Shown here: positions 10,305 through 21,666 of the stretch, in pieces
Numbering within the stretch: the stretch's first letter is position 1
How the letters are laid out: every line of letters begins with the position of its first letter
DNA from: Petunia secreta
Taxonomy: Eukaryota; Streptophyta; Magnoliopsida; Solanales; Solanaceae
Length of the DNA: 64,000 nucleotides
Direction: 5' to 3'
Assembly (NCBI GenBank): GCA_029990175.1
Contig: JARKIP010000011.1
Span: 25,518,001-25,582,000 of the forward strand
Notes under the pieces: generated by a model
What the model was told of the DNA's origin: nothing
The model's input: the letters and a program-made list of their open reading frames with translations, nothing else
Database searches by the model: none
Program-made: the position numbers and the translations under genes

Positions 10305-13300
10305 TTTTATTGTTTTAGTCGTTTTCAGTTATTAGTATTACGTAGTTTTATTGTCCATTTTTTTTTTGTAGGGCTCGGGAAGTTCGGTGTGCGAATCATG
10401 GATTGGAAATAGTGGTAGAACCACTTAGCCGAGGAGTTGCGGAAGGTGGAAGCTAGGGACTTAAATGTAGTTGGAAACTTATTGAAGGAGGCTGTGTGAG
10501 GTGCTTAACTTCCACTCATCGTGCAGGGAAAAATTTAAGCTTCATACCTGTTGAAAACATCCGTAGCCTTTGCTGACTGGAAACACTTAAGAGATTTTTT
10601 TTAGCTTCAATAAGATCCGCCCAGCTGCAGCTCAAAGTAACCAAAGCTGAAGCTCCAGATTTGTTGGAGGCTTTTACGGAAGCGTCACCTCTGATATCGC
10701 TTTCACAGCCTGTGTCACTTAGTATTTTTATTTTCACAGTTCAAATCTGCGTAGATATGGCTCTGTGCGACGCCCTCAGTATCGCATCAGCTACACAGAA
10801 GCCTCCAAATTAGCTGAAGCTTTCAGCATGCGTCGCTTTAAGAAACGCTTCCTAGGTAAGTTCTACTATTAATCGGGTCGACCCATTTTCGACTCAGGTA
10901 CCCGTTAACAAAAGCAACCATCAGAACTCGATCCTTCTCCACCAAGGTTTAAACACGAACAAGAAAAAAAAAAGAACCAATAGAGGAGACGACCTCAGGC
11001 AAATTCTTTACCTGCTATTTCTCCAACTCATTCACTGTTACACAACTGCTGCTGGTAAGTCATTCTCCTATTCTCTCGCGACTGCTGCTACAGGATGATA
11101 GTTCCGTCTCCCCATCCCCTTAGTTCTAGTCTTTAATGGTGGTTATGAACAGTTTGAACCCTTGTCGGGTCTTGTTGCTGCTGTAAACCCTTGTTGGGTA
11201 TGTGTGAAGCCTGGGATGAATTCCTATAATTGTTGGTAGCTGTATAAAGTGATCTCCTATGAAAATTATGAGGGTTCTTCCCTACCAAATGCTTATGAAA
11301 TCTGCACATAAAGTTTATGCACATAACCTGTTTGATGTAATGCCACAATGAATAAAAAGTTCAACTTTTGTGAAATCTGTATAGCAAAAAGATTAGTAGG
11401 CATAATATGAACTATTTGATGAGTTAAATGATTAGAATTGATGGCGTTTGTGCGAAATTTGAATTGATCATTACTTATTAAACTAGGCCACGAGCTATTG
11501 TTGCACGACATAGAGCCGAGTCTTGCTCTTTCATATGTCCTACTGCCCGATATGCTTTCTTGTATTAGTTTTAGATTAGTTAATTAGCTTTACTTCCCTC
11601 ATAGCATAATTAGGAGTAAGTGTGGGGTCGTCACGACGACCCATTGTTCTCGTATGTGTAGTTACATATTTTGTAGGTTTTGGCGATGTCGAGCTCAAGT
11701 GTGGGGTGTTGCACCCCTTAATGCCTTAAAATGACGACATGTTGGGGGAAGTCTGAGTACCCTTTGCTCTACGGACGCTTGGTGGGTTCGTAATGGAGAT
11801 GGTGCCACTGCTAGCGCCAAAGGCTAGGTCATTTAGCCTTCAGGGAAGTTCCTTTACCTCTTGTACTTTATTTTTTTTGTCGCACTGAGGACATTACTTA
11901 GTTTTAAGTGTGGGGGTGGGGGAACTTCCGCTCTTGTTGAGGTTATGGATGATTGTACTATTAGGAATTTAATTTTCGCAATTTTTATTTTTGTCACTTA
12001 ACTTTATTTTTATTTGTTTCTTGCTTTAATATATAAAAAAATAAAAAACATTAGAAAACTAATGAAAATTTTCAAAAAGATTTTATTTTTAGTTTTAGTT
12101 AGTGGTACATGTCATCCGCCCCGTGGTTTTTCTTATGGTCTCGATTCTTTTCCATGGGTAGACCTTTGAACCGGGTAAAGTTTTATATTTTAGGAGTAGT
12201 ATAGTATTAGTTAGTAGAGTATCTTTAGGGAAATGGCAGAATACTAGGTACCTTTGGTTTGTTTGATACCGGTGAATTTAGACTTAGGCATTTGCTATTT
12301 GTGAATCCTTTTTTGGTTTTAAAATTGTGATGCATGCCTAGAAAAATTTGAATAACCCTCTTGAGGCGCTTAGGTTCAACTACTTGACTCTTTTGTGAAC
12401 TATTGTGCCTTAGTGCTTAAATTTCCAAAGCTGCACCTTGTTTGCTTAAACCGAGAGTTGGAATAAAACCGTCTTGAGTGAACTATGTGTCATGTGTAAT
12501 GTGAGGTATCATTTCTTATGTTCTGTGCTTGTATATTGATGTCTAGAACTTTCCCCGTGTGTGTTTAAAGCGAAATCCTAGGTTAGCTCTAGTCGGGAGA
12601 TGATATAGGCATTTCTTTGATAAGCCTTTTTAGCCTTGATTAGCCTACCCTTTAATAGAATACTTATAACGCCCTTTTGAGCCTATTGACCTTTTTATTG
12701 GCACCCACATTACAAGCCTTATCCCTTTTGTTCGTAATTGTCTTCTTTTTGAACCCTTACTCCTTAGAGCACTTTAATTGAAATATTTGATATTTGTGGA
12801 GTTGTGGTTGGAGAAACTGGATGGCTTTTGAGTGGAACTAATGAAAGAAAAATATGGTGCATTTTGAAAAAGAATCATTGGCAAGGTTGAGGAAAAAAAA
12901 ATGGAAAAAAAGAGAAAAATAAAGAAAACAAAGGAAAGAAGAAAAATCTCAATCCTTGCTAGTGTTGTGCAAAAAGGAAAAAATTACAAATTGCTTAAAA
13001 TTGAGAGGGAACTTCTTGGGTATGTTTGGGCGGTTGCTTGGTTGGTTGTGAGAAGAATGGTGAAAATAAAAAGTGAAAGTGATGTATTAAAGTGCTTAGG
13101 GAGGTAGTCACTATTTTATCCATATTTATCCTACCCGTCCTTTAGCCTACATTACAACCTTTAAAGTCCTAGTTAATCCCGATTTGAGTGAGCTTACATT
13201 AGTGGAGTCCTACACTACGGGCAAGCCTATGGTACGTTGTGTGTGGCACATGAACTTCGTTTTTAGAGCGAGTGAATTCTTCCTATATTATGTCCCTAAT

Positions 13301-13670
13301 TTATTCTTGAAATATATATTCTTTGTGTGATATTTTGGACGCTCTCTTGATTACTTTTAGTGAGGGCACATGGTTTGCGTGAGATAGGTGAAGTTATTGA
13401 CTTCTTGGTTGAGTGAATGGGTGTGATTTTGTGAAAGCTTGGTTTCATTGGGTCGGTTTTTAAGATTGAGATGTCTTCAGTTGGTTGTTCTAGTGTTTTA
13501 AAATTTGATGAATTTTTGGCATGTTGTGGATCACATGATATGCATTTATGCTCTTGTTTAATGGTCGGTATCTACCATAACCATAGGTAGACCTGTTCTA
13601 TCAAGTGTTGGTGTTTAGTTGGGGAGTTGTTTTTGATGATTGCTCGAGGACGGGCAAAGGTCTAAATGTC
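10305..13670. other. non-coding 3' part of the Athila-like element
   Basis: No pol domain in any frame; the short ORFs here look random. A TTTAAGTGTGGGGGTGGGGG purine tract lies near 11903 and the GCTCGAGGACGGGCAAAGG motif at about 13642. Both are typical landmarks of the untranslated region of Athila relatives. A Lys-rich ORF at 12901-13107 is an A-rich low-complexity artefact. Confidence 0.5.
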
Positions 13671-14347
13671 GTCCAAGTGAAGAAAAGAAATTCAACAGAA
13701 GATTACTCTATAGTTATGAAAAATATTGAAGTTACTCTCTAGTGATTGTAATTTCGCACACAGTTCCACATTTATATTAAAGTTCTTTCTTCTGTTTTTC
13801 TTTCCTTCTATTTCACGTCTCACCCTCTTTTAAAAGTACATTTATAAAAAGGTGTCGTGGCAAGAGTGCTCCTTTCCTGTTCCTTTTGCTGCTACGCAAT
13901 TGTATATCCCTAAAAACGTGAGCCATTGATAGTATCTAATAGTAGTAGTATTGTTTAACCAACATTAAGTAAACCCTCTTCCTTTTTTTGTTTTAAAATA
14001 CACCAATTTCTACTTAAATTAATACAATCTCATACTTCTATTATTATGTATTCAACTGCTGGGAAGTGGTTGTCTTCGTTTTACTCTATCATGAATTGTA
14101 GCCATGTGACAATAGCCTTTGGTAGGAGGTGCTTTCTACATGTGTTTTCTACATATGTGTGCATATAATTAATTTTTAGAATGCATACATAAATACAAAG
14201 CAAATGGTAATCCGAAAGTGTTCATCAATCATCAGCAGCGAAAAAAGAAAAGTTAAGTCTGAACACGAAGTAAAGATTCTTAACAAACACCATGTTTCCA
14301 CGACCAAACTCACTTATTTGTCGTATTGCTATATTAAGCCAACACAC
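13671..14347. other. AT-rich stretch, nothing recognised
   Basis: No supported gene, repeat pair or RNA. The expected 3' LTR of the preceding element is not found here. Confidence 0.4.
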
Positions 14348-14620
14348 TTTGAGCCCGTTTGGGTGAGCTTAAACGTTTGGGTGAGCTTAAAAGTGACTTA
14401 TAAGCTTATAAGCCTATTAATATATGTTTGGTAATTTAAAAATTTTTGGACTTATAAGCCATAAGTGACTTAAAAACCACTTTTTTAAAAGTTAAAAAAT
14501 CCTAACTTCTTAAGCCACTTTTTGAGTAAAAATTTCGTGCAGGGGCTTGTTTGGCGCGCGTTAATTGATTTGTAGCCGTCAAAAATAAATTCGCTGAGAA
14601 ATAGCCACATCCGGACAAAT

Positions 14621-14681
14621 CCCAGTATAAATACTGGGGCCTTGAACAAAACTTGTTCAAAGCCCCAGTATTTATACTGGG
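14621..14681. repeat. near-perfect 61-bp hairpin
   Basis: CCCAGTATAAATACTGGGGC pairs with its reverse complement at 14662-14681 around a TTGAACAAAACTTGTTCAA core. Only one pair near the core mismatches. Confidence 0.85.
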
Positions 14682-14746
14682 AAGCTTCAGTAAACTAACC
14701 CCTGTATAAAATACTGGGGCCTTGAGCATTTTGTTATGAGACTTTG

Positions 14747-14806
14747 TATAAAGCTTCAGTCCCATAACAAAATGCTAGCATTTTGTTATGGGACTGAAGC
14801 TTTATA
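14747..14806. repeat. perfect 60-bp palindrome without a loop
   Basis: The sequence is its own reverse complement from TATAAAGCTTCAGTCCC through the central AATGCTAGCATT to GGGACTGAAGCTTTATA. The axis lies between 14776 and 14777. Confidence 0.9.
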
Positions 14807-14837
14807 TATAAAGTCCCATAACCCATAACAAAATGCT

Positions 14838-14965
14838 GGGGCTGTGAACAAAACTTGTTCAAAGCCCCAACATTTTGTTATGGGACTGAAGCTTTATATA
14901 TAAAGTCCCATAACAAAATACTTGGACTTTGAACAAGTTTGTTCAAAGCCCCAGTATTTTGTTAT
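14838..14965. repeat. two further hairpin modules of the same type
   Basis: GGGGCTGTGAACAAAACTTG is followed by TTCAAAGCCCC, and GGACTTTGAACAAGTTTGTT by CAAAGCCCC. They alternate with direct copies of GGGACTGAAGCTTTATATAT. The modules share words with the hairpins at 14621 and 14747. Confidence 0.75.
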
Positions 14966-15168
14966 GAGACTAGTCTGGGGTGTTTTTCCAACGCTAATGG
15001 AGCTTAAGTGTGCGCGCGAATTTTTTGCTATTCTTCAATGAATTTGGAAACGGTGGATAGTCCCCAATGAGCGCGTCAAAAAATGACTAGTGATCAAAAT
15101 TTCCCACTTTTTAACTTATAAGCCACTTAAAATAAGCAGTTTATAAGCCCACCCAAACAGCTCTTAGC

Positions 15169-16410
15169 CAAAATCATGTATGGACAATTGAAGTTGCTTC
15201 ACTTAGTATTACAAATTGTACTTAATAAAATCTAAGCCGAAGAAATTGGTACTCCATCTGTTTCAATTTATTGTAATATGGAAACATTACTATTTTGAAA
15301 ATCAAAGAGGTTCTTCTTTAGTTATTGTTTTCTTAAATATTTTATAGATTTTCTAAATTATATATTATTATCACTTCGATGTATTTATTCAATTTCAAAT
15401 ATATCAAATCAATTAATCATGACACATAAGATAGAGCTGCATAAGATGGAATGGAGAAAAAAAAAAGTAGGAGAAGAAAACAAAAGTTAAAAAAAAAAAA
15501 AAAAAAAGGTGTGCGGCGAAGGGCACGTGGAGTCAGGCCAATGGGAGCACGAAAAATGTTGTTAGTGACTCAGTGGGCTCAACCAGGGCGTGAGCCGACA
15601 AACACCAGTGTAGGGCCCGCAAAAGCCACGAAAAATTAGTTAGGGGTCCATTAGCGGAGCCCGCTTGGTCCAGGTGGGTAGAAGTTGGCGTTTTTAATTG
15701 AGAAACAATATTTCTAATTTAATTCTTTATTGTGAAAGCTATAAAATACTACTAGAAAAGCAGAGGAATATTAAGCGGCGGACTTCTTATGTTTTAGTAT
15801 GGGTCGTTTAGTGCAATTTTGTGACACTGTGTTTTATGGGGTCTTATTACAACCCATTACGTCTGATGGACAAATGGAAAAGTTGGAAGAACTTGTTTTT
15901 GTTAGAAAATATTATTTTACATTTTTTATTAAAAATGATTTTTTTGTTGTCTAATTAAATTTGTTTATCGAAAAAAATATTTCTGAAGATTGAAAATTGA
16001 ACAGTTGATAATCAGCGTTCTTTTACCTGATGAATAATATTTCTTGTAACTAAATACTGGAAAGTTAATTTATAATCTAAAAAATAGTTGTTGAAAAGTA
16101 TTTTCGTGTCATACAAAATATCTTGAGAGCTCCTTCATATTCAGGATTTTTATCTTAGGTTCAAAAATTTTGAAATTCAATTTTATGTGATTCGTTAACA
16201 ATTATGCAATTGCTGGTTGTTCATTGATTAGTGCTCTAAAAGTATTTGTTCCTCCAAAATTCCCAAATTTAGCACATAAACACTGAAAATGAACAAGTTA
16301 AAGTCAAAAGAAATATTCACTTTTCCATCAAATGGAGCTTTCAAGTTTATGACTAAACACATACGTAATCTAGAATCAACTCATTTTGCTCGGCATTCGT
16401 GCCATTTGTA
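15169..16410. other. mixed non-coding stretch with Stowaway-like fragment and GC-richer patch
   Basis: 15249-15440 starts TACTCCATCTGTTTCAATTT, which resembles a Stowaway MITE end, but no matching right end was seen. A-runs lie at 15454-15468 and about 15489-15508. The patch at about 15510-15680 is more GC-rich than its surroundings and precedes CTATAAAATA (about 15739) and a 51-codon ORF at 15799-15954. From 15955 to 16410 nothing is recognised. Confidence 0.4.
15799..15954 (+). CDS. 51-residue ORF downstream of a TATA-like box, unrecognised
   Basis: The ATG reads MGRLVQFCDTVFYGV and the frame closes at TAA after a Phe/Val-rich end. CTATAAAATA lies about 60 bp upstream, next to a GC-richer patch. 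No homology is recognised. It could be a first exon of a decayed host gene or chance; nothing downstream supports continuation. Confidence 0.15.
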   Translation: MGRLVQFCDTVFYGVLLQPITSDGQMEKLEELVFVRKYYFTFFIKNDFFVV

Positions 16411-16462
16411 AAAAAATTCACCGGGGGTCATTTTTCCCCATGCTATTTAATTTAAAGCTAAA

Positions 16463-16599
16463 TTTTAAAAATTATTCAGTTTTTAGCTATAACGAACTTC
16501 AAACCTCTCATGTTTCATACCTTCAGGTCTGAAGGTTTGAAAATTATACCCCAAGGTTTGAAGTTCAAAAAATGACTAAAAACTAAATAATTTTTAAAA
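16463..16599. repeat. hairpin MITE-like inverted repeat
   Basis: The left arm TTTTAAAAATTATTCAGTTT ... GAACTTCAAACCT (16463-16506) pairs with the right arm AGGTTTGAAGTTC ... AATAATTTTTAAAA (16554-16599), with a few mismatches. A smaller CCTTCAGGTCTGAAGG hairpin sits in the loop. Confidence 0.75.
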
Positions 16600-16716
16600 A
16601 GTTGCTTAAACTGTAATGTAATGGCAGGTCAAAAGTGGCTATTTCTCCACTTCCCTGTGCAATTTGTGTCAGACCGATTTGCAGAAATATGACACCTTAA
16701 GCAATTGTTTGCCTTT

Positions 16717-17226
16717 TTGCTCGTGCTAATAGTGATTTCACAAAAATACCCCCAAATCTGGACGGAAACGCTCCTGTCAAACTTTTGGGTTGGGACCAGG
16801 ATTTGCCTTTAACCTCTCTATGATTTTCAACACTTATCCCTTCAAGTGTTGGCAAAGGTAATACTTGCTAGCACTTAGTCGTAAGTCTTGGCCTGGACTT
16901 GCGTTTGACCCTTTTCTATTTGTCAACACTTGCAAGGCAACACTTGTCACACTTGGTCGTAACTCGTAAGTCTTGGCAAAAGGCTAAGACTTGCCCATTC
17001 CAGTCTCTTCCTGCATTCTCGCTATATAACTTGAAGTATTGGCAAAACAACACATGCCCTTGAAATCTTGGCCCCGTGTCAATACTTATAATTTTTTGTC
17101 TTGAAGTCTTGGTCTGGGCCAATACTTTGCTAAAACAAACAATAAGGATATTTTGCTAAAACATTATTTAACGCGGGCAATTTTGCAAAACCACTCCTTA
17201 TGAGGGGGTGCCCGGTGAAATTTTTT
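16717..17226 (-). repeat. dispersed about 0.5-kb repeat, minus copy, flanking KI-MULE 1
   Basis: Its reverse complement aligns with 54500-55030: both start AATTTCACCGGG or AATTCACCGGG, carry GGAGTKGTTTTGCAA, contain many AAGTGTTGGCAA/CCAAGACTT words, and end with a TTTTTGTGAAATCACTATTAGC-like sequence. The ends form a weak inverted repeat (CCGGG...GGTTTTGCAA). Homology continues about 45 bp past the inner end (to about 16670). A second AAAAAATTCACCGGG at 16410 faces the right end, so a larger 16410-17226 unit is possible. ORFs inside are not conserved between the copies. Confidence 0.7.
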
Positions 17227-17690
17227 GTTGGGATTTCCACATAAATAACCCTCAATATACCACATTAACAAGCCACCTAGTACTAACATAACCTAGCAAC
17301 AATATTTATATTTAAAATTTGATTTATAATTAAAATATGGTATATAATTAGATTGATATTCTTTATATGTAACTTCTATACACATATATACACACATATA
17401 TTTATTTATATTTTTTAAATATTTATATAGTCAAATTATATTTAATAAATATGCTAGGAAAAGAAAGAAAAGACAAAATATGGTTACAAAAAATAGATAA
17501 GGGTTGGAAATGGTTATGTGGGGTAATAATCCCTTTTTTGTTTGTGTCAAGCCTAGTCCATCATTCAAGTAGAAGCTCGTAACACTGTTTTGCTTCTTTT
17601 GGCCTCAAGTATTTATACAAATACCATTTGTTGTCCTCTGTTATGCTTCAGTTTCATTGTTCAGTATGATAGACACGAGAATCTAGGGAA
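17227..17690. other. AT-rich stretch, nothing recognised
   Basis: TATA-rich low-complexity DNA with no supported gene or repeat pair, ending where the KI-MULE 1 terminus is thought to begin. Confidence 0.4.
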
Positions 17691-18718
17691 AATTACACTC
17701 TAAGATACTTTAAAATAGTGTAGTTACTATAATGGAAGGTTTATTTCTTAATTTTACAAATAGCTTTTTTTTTTTACATATATAGCAGGTTTATGCTACT
17801 TCACTAGCAACAGGATATTTCCACTAATTAAGGACTTTATGTATAACGTGGATATCTTTCTCTCTCACACATATATTCTTTAAAAACTGTAAGTCATTAT
17901 CTCTCAATAAACCACTTCACTGCAACAGGTACTTTGAGATTCCATGTTGTTTATCATACTACAAGGAGCAATGATTTCTTAGGTTTATTAGAGCATTTCC
18001 CAATTGTTTCTTCATATTTCATGCCAATTTGAAGTTTTCAAGATAATTGTCGAAATCAACATCCATATTCTTGGAATTTTGAGGTATTGATTTTACTTCA
18101 AATTTTTTTAATTACTAGATTGTACACAACATTAAGGTTCAAATTTTATCTCAATGTACGTGCCGATTTCAATATTTATGTTTACCACGATCAGGCAATA
18201 TGAAGGTGTTATCTGCATTTGTTAATATAGTATCTTCAACAATGGTGAGGTCAAAACAAGTTTCAACTCCATATTCGAGGAAAATATTGGATAAAGGGGT
18301 GCACTGCGATGTCTCTGTTGTTAGGGCTATTCGAAAACACCTATTGTGATTCCTCTTCTGAAAGTTTAGAAGAGGATTTACCCGATTCACAATCCAGTTT
18401 TGAGTTGTTCCGCCCAACGCCTAAATCTCTTGCAGAAAAGAGGCGAATGCGATTGGAGGAGGGTATCTCTGGTTTTTCTAAAAATTCCACTATGCTCGTG
18501 CCAAAGAATTCTGTTGATCCTACTAAAGATAATGAATTTGTATTGGCGCCAAATACGCATAAAGGAGGAAGAAAGGCAGATAAGAAGCGAAAAGCAAAAG
18601 TTGTTGAAGGTTTAGTTGAGGACGTTCATTCTCATTCTATCAAACTCAAAAAAAGAAGAAAGGTTGATGGTACAAGAAATTTTAATCTGACTTTGAAGGT
18701 ATTATTTGTGTTTTATTT

Positions 18719-18762
18719 TATACAAATTATACACATGGTATATACAAATTATACACATGGTA
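18719..18762 (+). repeat. 22-bp tandem repeat in an intron
   Basis: Two units of TATACAAATTATACACATGG with a short linker lie in intron 1 of the KI-MULE 1 ULP-like gene. Related TATACACATGG/GTATATACC words recur in other non-coding parts of this MULE. Confidence 0.7.
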
Positions 18763-21661
18763 TGCTCAAAAACGAATTTTGATGTACTTTTACAATCACT
18801 AGTCTTGAAAAATACTTGGTTTATTTTATTTATACGACATAACTTAGTAATTTTATATTATTTTTGCAACCATGGGATTTTTGTTTCAAAGAAGAAGAAC
18901 ATTCTAAATTGAAAGTTGATGTTGTTACTAAGGATATTAATGTTTCTTCTTCGTTTGGGAATTACCTTAATCCGAGGCAGTTCAATATGTTCAAACAAAC
19001 ATGTTTGGATATTTTATGGACCTGAGCCCTGTAACTGTTCAACCTCATTTAATACATTCACTATTGATGAGGGAGGTTTTCCAACCCAACCAACATGAGT
19101 TGTGGATATGTTTGAATGGTATTAGACTTCATTTTGGAATTGGTGAGTTTGCTCTTATTATAGGATTGAAATGTGGTGGGGATGTATATAAGCGATATGA
19201 TGTCAAAACAAATTATAGCTTGGTGGATCGGTGCTTTCCGAAAATTAGTAAGCTTACTTATAAATCTATATATGAGTGTTTTAAAAGGAAGAAGTGGACA
19301 TCCGATGAGGATGCAGTTAAGATTGCTATTCTATATTTTATTACCAAATTTTTTTTCTAATCTTCCTGAAAAGAATGTAACAATTGGTTGGTTTGAACTG
19401 GTTGAAAATGAAGAATATCAGCATTATCCTTGGGGTAAGTTGGTTTTTGATGAAACAATCAAATCACTAAGCAAACAATTGCGAGGAAAGAAGACAAAAA
19501 GATATTCCAAGCTAACAGGGCTTCCTTTAGCTTTTCAAGTCTGGTTTTATGAATGTTGTAACCAAACAAAGGACCAGTTGGCATTGTTTGGATTTGAAAT
19601 TATTCCTCGCTTATTAAGCTGGAAAGTCATAAGCAATCCTACTTCAATTAAGTCAACAAGGATACTTTCGGACAGAAAGGTAAACTTTAATGTATTTTTA
19701 AACAAAAAATTTGCAGCTTTTCTACATTTACTAACATTCATTTTTTAGTTGAAGCTGAGGAATATATTCCCTACTATTTTCGAAAAGTCAAGGTTGGATG
19801 TCGAGCACTTCTTTGATGATGATAGAGACAACTATGCGGCAGTAGCTGAAGAAACCAGTGTACGATCCAGCCATGATGATTTAGCATCACCCCCTCATTT
19901 GCCACCTAGTCCTAACAGAAATGAAAGATGCAACACCCCACAAAAGGATATCGATTGCAGAGTGGAGATTGAACGCATATCAATAGAATAGAAGAAGATA
20001 AAAGAAGATTTTTGCTGCTACTGAATATAACTTCATATTAACATAAAATATTATACTTTCATGGCTTCTTATACTACGTGTTACTTTGTTTCACTAGATA
20101 AAAAAGGACCTTGATAGTCTGCATGGTCTTATGGTGGATACTAATTCCAAAATTCAGTTGTTGAATGATTTCATGGTGGAATCAAACTCCAATATATTTG
20201 GTGCAATTGAGTCACTGTCCAAGAAACTTTAAGGAAACAAGGATGAAGCGTTCCTATGTATTACTCTCCCTTACTTTAAGATCTTTGTTAATTATGATAT
20301 ATTTTTGGTAAATGTGTCGTTACATACATATACTAGATTATACCATGTGTATTTTATATACTACATTACTTTTTTTCTAATCTTGGTATTTTTAATAATT
20401 TTTTTTTTTTGTAACTGTTTGATGCAGGGAATCAACATGTTCATGGTTTTGCTACAGACTCACCCGACCCTTATGCTGATTGGTGTGTAAACGTCCCGGA
20501 GTTGCAAATTCATAAATATACATGCCCGATGGCTAGACAGAAAGTAGCTGAACAACTAGCACAAGAAAAGCCTTCTATGATTGTTATTCAGTCAAGAAAG
20601 ATAGACGAACTGGGAAACGATACTAGTATGGTTGGCGGATCCTCAAGTAAGGATATCTACTCAAAATATCCACCTGTCTACAATTTGGCAAATGATGATG
20701 AAACAATCATAGAACAAGTGATACCAAAAAAGCTCTTGTTAGATGATATTCATCCCTATATCATAGAACTTGGTGTGGGTGCTAGTTTGCGGCTGAACAA
20801 TCGTTAAAGAAAAATACTGTAGATGGTTTGCACCGTTTCGACAGTTTGGAAAATTTTGATGACTTCGCCACACAACATCTGGCACGAAACAAGCGGCCTG
20901 CTATTGCTGTTGAATCACCATATACAGTAGATTTTGCTTCGAGCGCTAGTGCAGCTGGTGGATCATCAACAAAGAAAATTGTGAAGGTATTTCACCCTTT
21001 CGACAGCTCGATAAATTATGTTGATTATGTAAACATCCTGTGTCATTTCAAGGGATGGATGGAACAAGATCTGAGGAAAAAGGCAAAATAAGTAATCATT
21101 AGTATATTTATGGCATATTTTTTTCTACCATCATTGTGTGAATGTGGTTATATAATATATAATCTAATTATCGACTATTCTCAAGGTGAACCTTTATTCT
21201 AAAAGTGATAATGCAATTACTCCTGTGTTTAAATTTGGAGACATTCATGTCGGCAAGAAGGAATGGTTCCTTAAACTTGCATAAAAGGGTCACCCAATAT
21301 CTAATTCGGTATGGAATGAGTCATTTTATTAACTAGATATGATTAACTCTTTATATGTTTTTCATCACTTTAGTTATTTTATATACTGCCTGCTAAGTTT
21401 CTACTGAAAGTTTTATGCCTAACTTGGTTATGTTTATAAAAGCTTTTATTATCTTGCAGCATTTGGATGTACTTTTTTACTATTTGCGTAAGAAATAAAA
21501 GTGCGATCAAAACGTCCATTTAAAGTTCACTACTACGGATACACTATTTCATTTGAAGATTAAGGCCCTGTATAAAAAATTTATTGAGAGTAACAGAGAT
21601 ATACAAGTGCTAAAACCTGAACATGATGTTACCAAGTACATTCTTGGTAATTTCATTTTAT

Positions 21662-21666
21662 GTAAC
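21662..21666 (+). repeat. left target-site duplication GTAAC
   Basis: GTAAC directly precedes TGACACGACTCGG and is repeated exactly at 25077-25081 after GGGTCGTGTCA. Confidence 0.85.

Larger units (their letters stand above)
6397..13670 (+). mobile_element. Athila-like Ty3/gypsy element, gag-protease only, 3' LTR missing
   Basis: Order: 5' LTR (6397-7743), tRNA-Asp-like PBS, gag-retropepsin frame (7886-10137), two hairpin modules, then about 3.4 kb of non-coding DNA with purine tracts typical of Athila relatives (AAGTGTGGGGGTGGGGGA near 11906, GCTCGAGGACGGGCAAAGG near 13642). No reverse transcriptase, RNase H or integrase is visible, so it was non-autonomous or lost pol. No second LTR copy follows 13670, so the right boundary is approximate. 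Confidence 0.65.
14348..15168. mobile_element. MITE-like element with GTTTGGGTG inverted ends, probably hosting a second insertion
   Basis: The left end GAGCCCGTTTGGGTGAGCTT and right end AAGCCCACCCAAACAGCTC form an imperfect terminal inverted repeat. ACTTATAAGC-like subterminal words occur near both ends. The ends resemble hAT-type MITEs. No clear 8-bp target duplication was seen. The interior from about 14540 to 15080 looks foreign: it is bounded by GCGCGC-rich DNA and filled with hairpins. Confidence 0.5.

Noticed and set aside
13671..14347. Expected 3' LTR of the Athila-like element
   Set aside because: Sequence after the purine motif at 13642 does not match 6397-7743; the LTR appears deleted.
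15451..15639. Lys/Arg-rich 62-residue ORF
   Set aside because: Starts in A-runs and has no conserved feature; composition artefact.
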